A stretch of DNA of 64,000 nt from Allopontixanthobacter confluentis (lineage in GTDB: Bacteria; Pseudomonadota; Alphaproteobacteria; Sphingomonadales; Sphingomonadaceae). The stretch covers positions 603,020 to 667,019 of the forward strand of contig NZ_WTYU01000002.1 in the NCBI RefSeq assembly GCF_009827615.1. Reading direction: 5' to 3'. The translations under genes and the position numbers were made by a program. The number at the start of each line of letters is the position of its first letter. The stretch's first letter is position 1. Shown in pieces: positions 60,321 to 64,000 of this stretch. Below the pieces are notes generated by a model, which was given only the letters and a program-made list of their open reading frames with translations, did no database searches and was not told where the DNA came from.

Positions 60321-61696
60321 CGGCGGAACAGCCGCGGCAGCCGGTCTGCTATCAATGTCCAGCTGCGGCGCGGCGCGGTGGAAAATGATCCGGCGGCCAG
60401 AATACCAGCGCGGCGCGCCTGCCACACCAGCATGACCAGCATCGCCATGTCGAACCCTGCCGCTGTGATGCCAGCGCCCAGCGCGCCCATGCTGCGCGCC
60501 AGCACTGCGCACGCACCGACAGAAACACATGCCAGCCCCACAAAAGCGTAAGAATATCGCCCGTGCTGGTTCAGCGCCAACACCAGATTGGCCAGCACCA
60601 GCCATAGCCCGCCAAAAACCAGCGATGCTGCCATGACCGCCACCAGCGCCGCAGGCGCTATGATCGCCCCGCCAGTCCATATGCGAATGACTGCCGGCCC
60701 GGCCAGTGCGATGGCCATGGCTGCGGGAAGCAGGACCACGAGCGCGGTGGTCAGATTCAACGCCACCAGATCAGCCTTGCGCGCCGTGTCATCCTGCGCT
60801 GCGGCGTGGGTAAACACCGGCATGGATGCCACATTCACCACCGATGTCAGCTGGATTGCAAACCGCGCCAGCGTGCGCACGGTTGTAAATACGGGCACGG
60901 CGGCTGGCCCTGCTGCCATGCCCAGCGCCATGATGGTGCCCTGAAGCTGGATGGCAAAGCCCAGCGGAACCATGGCCATCGCCAGCGCGGGCCGCGCCAG
61001 ACGCCGGGCTTCCCCCATGCTGAAAGCCCAGCCCGATTGCGCGAGCCACGGCGCATGGCGGTGTATCATCAGACCCGTGGCCAACCAGCCCGCACACCGT
61101 CCCACCGCAAGACCCACCGCTGCCATGACCAAACCGCCGCCCGCCAGAACCAGCGCGAGCGCTATGGCCATTTCCACCATCGCAGTTATGCTGGCGAGAT
61201 AGAGGAACCGCGCAAACCCATCTGTCGCGCGCAGGGCCAGCGCCCAATTGCTCATTTGCAGATTGGCCAGCCCGTACGCCACAAGGGCCATGGCGGCCCA
61301 TTGCGCCTGACCGTGGGCATAAGGCTGGGCGAAATCCAGCAGGCGCGCCGCCGGGCCGAAAATCAGCGCAGCGCCGATGAGGGCCGCCACCAGTGACAAT
61401 CCGGCAAAGCCAGACCGCACTGCGGCATAGGTACGCGCTGCATCATGGCGCCTGCCCTGCGCCACGGCGGCCACCATATCATTGCCTGCCGCGCCGCCAA
61501 ACCCAAGGCTGAGCGTAGCGAGATAGGCTGGCAGCGTATAAAGAATGAGCCAGATGCCATAGCGTTCAATGCCCCATGAAAGCGTGAACACCGGCACTGA
61601 AACCAGCTGGACCGCAAGCTGCGCCAGAAACGAGGCGGACTGGCCGGACACATTGCCCACCAGCCCGCGGCCAAATCTGCGAAAATCAATCTGCAC
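60317..61696 (-). CDS. Polysaccharide flippase (Wzx/MATE-like)
   Basis: A 459-residue membrane protein with about 12 to 14 hydrophobic segments, very Ala/Leu/Val-rich (AQLAVQLVSVPVFTLSWGIE, IWLILYTLPAYLATLSLGFG, MAMVPLGFAIQLQGTIMALG). The opening RRFGRGLVGNVSGQSASFLA resembles the amphipathic start of Wzx/PST exporters of lipid-linked repeat units. I placed the start at GTG 61696, overlapping the end of the glycosyltransferase gene; an ATG at 61729 is an alternative. It probably works with the Wzy-like polymerase at 52.6 kb. Confidence 0.78.
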   Translation of the reverse strand: MQIDFRRFGRGLVGNVSGQSASFLAQLAVQLVSVPVFTLSWGIERYGIWLILYTLPAYLATLSLGFGGAAGNDMVAAVAQGRRHDAARTYAAVRSGFAGLSLVAALIGAALIFGPAARLLDFAQPYAHGQAQWAAMALVAYGLANLQMSNWALALRATDGFARFLYLASITAMVEMAIALALVLAGGGLVMAAVGLAVGRCAGWLATGLMIHRHAPWLAQSGWAFSMGEARRLARPALAMAMVPLGFAIQLQGTIMALGMAAGPAAVPVFTTVRTLARFAIQLTSVVNVASMPVFTHAAAQDDTARKADLVALNLTTALVVLLPAAMAIALAGPAVIRIWTGGAIIAPAALVAVMAASLVFGGLWLVLANLVLALNQHGRYSYAFVGLACVSVGACAVLARSMGALGAGITAAGFDMAMLVMLVWQARRAGILAAGSFSTAPRRSWTLIADRLPRLFRR

Positions 61697-62993
61697 TTGC
61701 GACGGCCCACGCCCTGCCGGAAAGGGCATGCAGACGCGGGGCCAATCCTGACATGACGGCGGATTTCGTCCAGCGGTCCTGTGCTCTCGCCTTCGCCGCT
61801 GCGCCCAGCGTTGCAGCCAGCGCCCCATCATCACACAGGCGGACAATGGCATCGGCCATGGCCTGTGCCTGTTCAGGCACCACCACCAGGCCGCAGCCGG
61901 TTACTTCGTCCGCCAGCGCGGTGCCGGGGGCAGCGCCTGCCACCACCGGGCGGCCAGAGCCGAGCATATTGGCCAGTTTGGAAGGCAACACCAGATCGGC
62001 CGCATCGGCCAGTTGCGGCAACAGATGCACATCAGCCAGCGCCAGCAGATCGCCCACACCGCTGGCCGGTTGCAAGGGGTGAAACTGAATATTGCGCAAG
62101 CCTTTGGCGCGTATTTCCAGCTGGCTTCGTTCCGGCCCGTTGCCGCAGATGACAAAGGCAAGATCGGTCCGGCCATGCAGCAGGCGCGCGCAGTCAATAA
62201 TGGTTTCCAGCCCCTGCTTTCTGCCAATATTGCCAGAATAGAGCGCGATTTTCTTGCCCTGCAATCCCCATTCCCGCGCCAGCCTGTCCGGGTCTGCCGC
62301 AGCCGCGCTGTCTTCGTGATTGGCCCAGTTCCGCAATTGCATGATGCGCGGCGGTGGCACTCCCTTTTGCGCCAGCCGGTCGCACATGTTGGGGCTGATC
62401 GAACTGACCATATCGGCACCACGCAGCATCACGCCTTCAAGCCCCAATGCTGCCCGCGCTACCAACCCCTTTCCTGCCAGGCCCTTTCGGTCGAGTTCAG
62501 GCCGGCCCAGAAGACCAGTGGCGAGCGCGGTTTCCACTTCGAAATCCTGCACATGCAGCCACAGTTTCGCGCCCGAAAGCCGCGCTGCTGCCCAGGCCAC
62601 GGGCATGGCCATCATGGCCGGGGCGACGGCAAACACCACATCAGGCCGCCGTTGCAGGGCATGTTTCAAGGCAGGAAAAGCGGCTGCGGCTGCAAAGCTG
62701 GCATGGTGCAGCAATCGTCTGGGGCCAGTCGGGCACTGCGGCACATAATGGGGGACGCGGGCAACGCGCACGCCCTGTTCCGCCGCTGATGTCCATCCGG
62801 CATAGCCAGGCTGGCGCTGCCATTGCGGATAATAGGGCGCGCCTGCCACCACATCCACTTGCCAGCCATCTGCTGCCAGCATCTGTGCCATCCCGGCGCT
62901 GTAAGGGCCGATGCCGATTTCTTCCGGGGCGTAATTCAGGCTCAGCATCAGGATGCGCGGTGGGCGCGGGGTGCCGGGGCGCGCCTTACCCAT
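61686..62993 (-). CDS. Glycosyltransferase family 4, WcaI-like
   Basis: A 435-residue transferase. The opening RILMLSLNYAPEEIGIGPYS is the WcaI/WbuB-type signature, followed by GWQVDVVAGAPYYPQWQRQP and WLHVQDFEVETALATGLLG. The donor domain has KIALYSGNIGRKQGLETIID near residue 240 and FVICGNGPERSQLEIRAKGL near 270, with DLVLPSKLANMLGSGRPVVA near 325 in place of the classical E-x7-E. WcaI transfers fucose in colanic acid synthesis, and here fcl is directly upstream, so fucose is a reasonable donor. The start ATG 62993 overlaps fcl by 8 bases. Confidence 0.85.
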   Translation of the reverse strand: MGKARPGTPRPPRILMLSLNYAPEEIGIGPYSAGMAQMLAADGWQVDVVAGAPYYPQWQRQPGYAGWTSAAEQGVRVARVPHYVPQCPTGPRRLLHHASFAAAAAFPALKHALQRRPDVVFAVAPAMMAMPVAWAAARLSGAKLWLHVQDFEVETALATGLLGRPELDRKGLAGKGLVARAALGLEGVMLRGADMVSSISPNMCDRLAQKGVPPPRIMQLRNWANHEDSAAAADPDRLAREWGLQGKKIALYSGNIGRKQGLETIIDCARLLHGRTDLAFVICGNGPERSQLEIRAKGLRNIQFHPLQPASGVGDLLALADVHLLPQLADAADLVLPSKLANMLGSGRPVVAGAAPGTALADEVTGCGLVVVPEQAQAMADAIVRLCDDGALAATLGAAAKARAQDRWTKSAVMSGLAPRLHALSGRAWAVASAD

Positions 62994-63948
62994 CCATCTG
63001 CACCTGCCGCAGGTTGCCGCTGGCGAGAAACTGGCGGTAGGCATCCTCAATTCCGCGTTCGAGCGCAATTTCCGGCTGCCACCCCATGGACCGCAGCAGG
63101 CTGGAATCCATCAGTTTGCGCGGTGTGCCGTCGGGCTTCGAAGTGTCGAACTGCAACGTCCCTGTAAATCCGACAACATTGGCCACCATCTGCGCCAGCG
63201 CGGCAATGGCAATGTCCGAACCGTAACCCACATTGACATGGCTGTGCCCGGAATAATTCTGCATCAGGAAGACGCAGGCATCGGCCATATCATCCACATG
63301 AAGAAATTCGCGCAATGGCGCGCCGGAGCCCCAGACAGTCATGGTCTGATCCCCGTTCACCCGTGCATCATGGGCTTTTCGAATAAGGGCTGGCAGGACA
63401 TGGCTGGTAGCCAGATCAAAATTATCCCCCGGCCCATACATATTGGTCGGCATGGCACTGATGAAATCGCACCCATATTCCTGGCGGTATGCCTGGCACA
63501 ATTTGATGCCGGCAATCTTGGCCACGGCATACCATTCATTGGTCGGCTCCAGCGGGCCAGTCAAAAGCGCGTCTTCGCAAATGGGCTGCGGGGCCATGCG
63601 CGGATAGATGCAGGACGAACCCAGAAACAGCAGCTTGCCGCATTGCGTCTGCCGCGCAGCATCGATGATATTCGCCTCGATCATCAGATTATCGTATAGA
63701 AACTGGGCGGGGTAGCGGTCATTCGCGGCAATTCCCCCGACCCGCGCTGCGGCGCAGAACACCGCATCGGGCCGGTTTTTCGCAAACCAGTCGCGCACCA
63801 TCGCCTGTTCGCGCAAATCTACCGTGCGCGGCGCTGTCAGAATTTCGCACCCTTCGGATGCCAGCCGCCGCACCAGCGCAGAACCAGCCATGCCGCCGTG
63901 GCCCGCCACGTAAACGCGTTTTGCGCGCAGGCTATATTCGCCCGCCAT
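62986..63948 (-). CDS. fcl: GDP-L-fucose synthase
   Basis: A 320-residue SDR-type enzyme that converts GDP-4-keto-6-deoxymannose to GDP-L-fucose. The NADP motif is RVYVAGHGGMAGSALVRRLA (GxxGxxG) near residue 11, the active-site Ser in LFLGSSCIYPRMAPQPICED near 108, Tyr-Lys in NEWYAVAKIAGIKLC near 138-145, and YGPGDNFDLATSHVLPALIR near 170. VWGSGAPLREFLHVDD near 210 is typical. It provides GDP-fucose for the exopolysaccharide transferases downstream. Start ATG 63948 overlaps the stop of the upstream gene (TGATG). Confidence 0.93.
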   Translation of the reverse strand: MAGEYSLRAKRVYVAGHGGMAGSALVRRLASEGCEILTAPRTVDLREQAMVRDWFAKNRPDAVFCAAARVGGIAANDRYPAQFLYDNLMIEANIIDAARQTQCGKLLFLGSSCIYPRMAPQPICEDALLTGPLEPTNEWYAVAKIAGIKLCQAYRQEYGCDFISAMPTNMYGPGDNFDLATSHVLPALIRKAHDARVNGDQTMTVWGSGAPLREFLHVDDMADACVFLMQNYSGHSHVNVGYGSDIAIAALAQMVANVVGFTGTLQFDTSKPDGTPRKLMDSSLLRSMGWQPEIALERGIEDAYRQFLASGNLRQVQMDG

Positions 63949-64000
63949 CAGGTGTAACGGCTGAGTTTGACAGGGTGGATATACAGCCAGTCGGCCGGGA
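63948..64000 (-). CDS. C-terminal end of an unidentified gene, cut by the window edge
   Basis: Only the last 16 codons are present; they read ADWLYIHPVKLSRYT before TGA 63950-63948, whose A begins the fcl ATG. By context a GDP-mannose 4,6-dehydratase (gmd) is commonly next to fcl, but the visible tail does not show a Gmd motif, so I leave it unnamed. It may also be another glycosyltransferase or export gene. Confidence 0.55.
   Translation of the reverse strand, partial: PADWLYIHPVKLSRYT

Noticed and set aside
1-64000. tRNA, rRNA, CRISPR arrays, transposases, attachment sites
   Set aside because: Looked for in the gaps on both strands; nothing with the required structure was seen. Gaps are mostly under 300 bases.

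Overview
The window looks like a chromosomal segment of an alphaproteobacterium of the order Sphingomonadales, probably near Erythrobacter/Croceicoccus. The basis is high-GC coding DNA, a 1584-residue NAD-dependent glutamate dehydrogenase, a CYP153-type P450, an UrcA-family protein, the conserved order DUF3576 - leuS - lptE - holA, and many alphaproteobacterial housekeeping genes. The genus is inferred. I see no rRNA, tRNA, CRISPR array, IS element or integrase. Two genes are cut by the window edges: a MocA-like transferase at the left and an unidentified gene at the right.

Layout. 1-5 kb (minus): a PaoABCD-like molybdenum aldehyde oxidase operon (2Fe-2S, FAD, Mo subunits, XdhC, MocA) with ATGA stop/start overlaps. 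5.3-9.7 kb (plus): an MBL-like protein that appears to lack a normal start codon, a Sad-like aldehyde dehydrogenase, a dihydrolipoamide-dehydrogenase-like flavoprotein and a PilZ protein. 9.7-11.7 kb: a CtrA-type box, a 29-residue ORF and a large GT-C-like membrane protein. 11.7-18.5 kb: MsrB, CYP153-like P450, a NatAB-type ABC exporter, QueG and a ferredoxin-reductase-like flavoprotein. 18.7-27.3 kb (minus): giant glutamate dehydrogenase, LLM flavoprotein, TPR protein, alpha/beta hydrolase, a 34-residue lipoprotein, and an XRE regulator with two small membrane proteins behind tandem dyads. 27.4-32.1 kb: PhoD phosphatase, then thrS behind a threonine-rich leader peptide and attenuator, then a TauE exporter. 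32.1-39 kb: a small ORF, UrcA, agmatine deiminase, glnE-bcp-DUF455 and an M23 peptidase. 39.1-42.7 kb: an acyl-CoA synthetase / P450 / SDR cassette. 42.8-47.5 kb: galU, murA, a small hypothetical, an RHH protein, a PhaB-like reductase and a putative outer-membrane protein. 47.9-52.6 kb: DUF3576, leuS, lptE, holA. 52.6-64 kb: an exopolysaccharide locus with polymerase, sulfotransferase, three glycosyltransferases, flippase, GDP-fucose synthase and an embedded tailspike-like beta-helix pair.

How the parts fit. MocA and XdhC would make and insert the cytosine-dinucleotide molybdenum cofactor of the oxidase. GalU and Fcl supply sugar nucleotides (UDP-glucose, GDP-fucose) to the exopolysaccharide locus. 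The two P450s and the separate flavin reductase suggest hydrocarbon or terpenoid/steroid oxidation, but no ferredoxin gene is visible.

The most interesting signal is upstream of thrS: a 23-codon ORF with seven consecutive Thr codons, followed by two mutually exclusive hairpins, which is the architecture of ribosome-mediated attenuation. A second aminoacyl-tRNA synthetase gene, leuS, also has a terminator-like hairpin in its leader.
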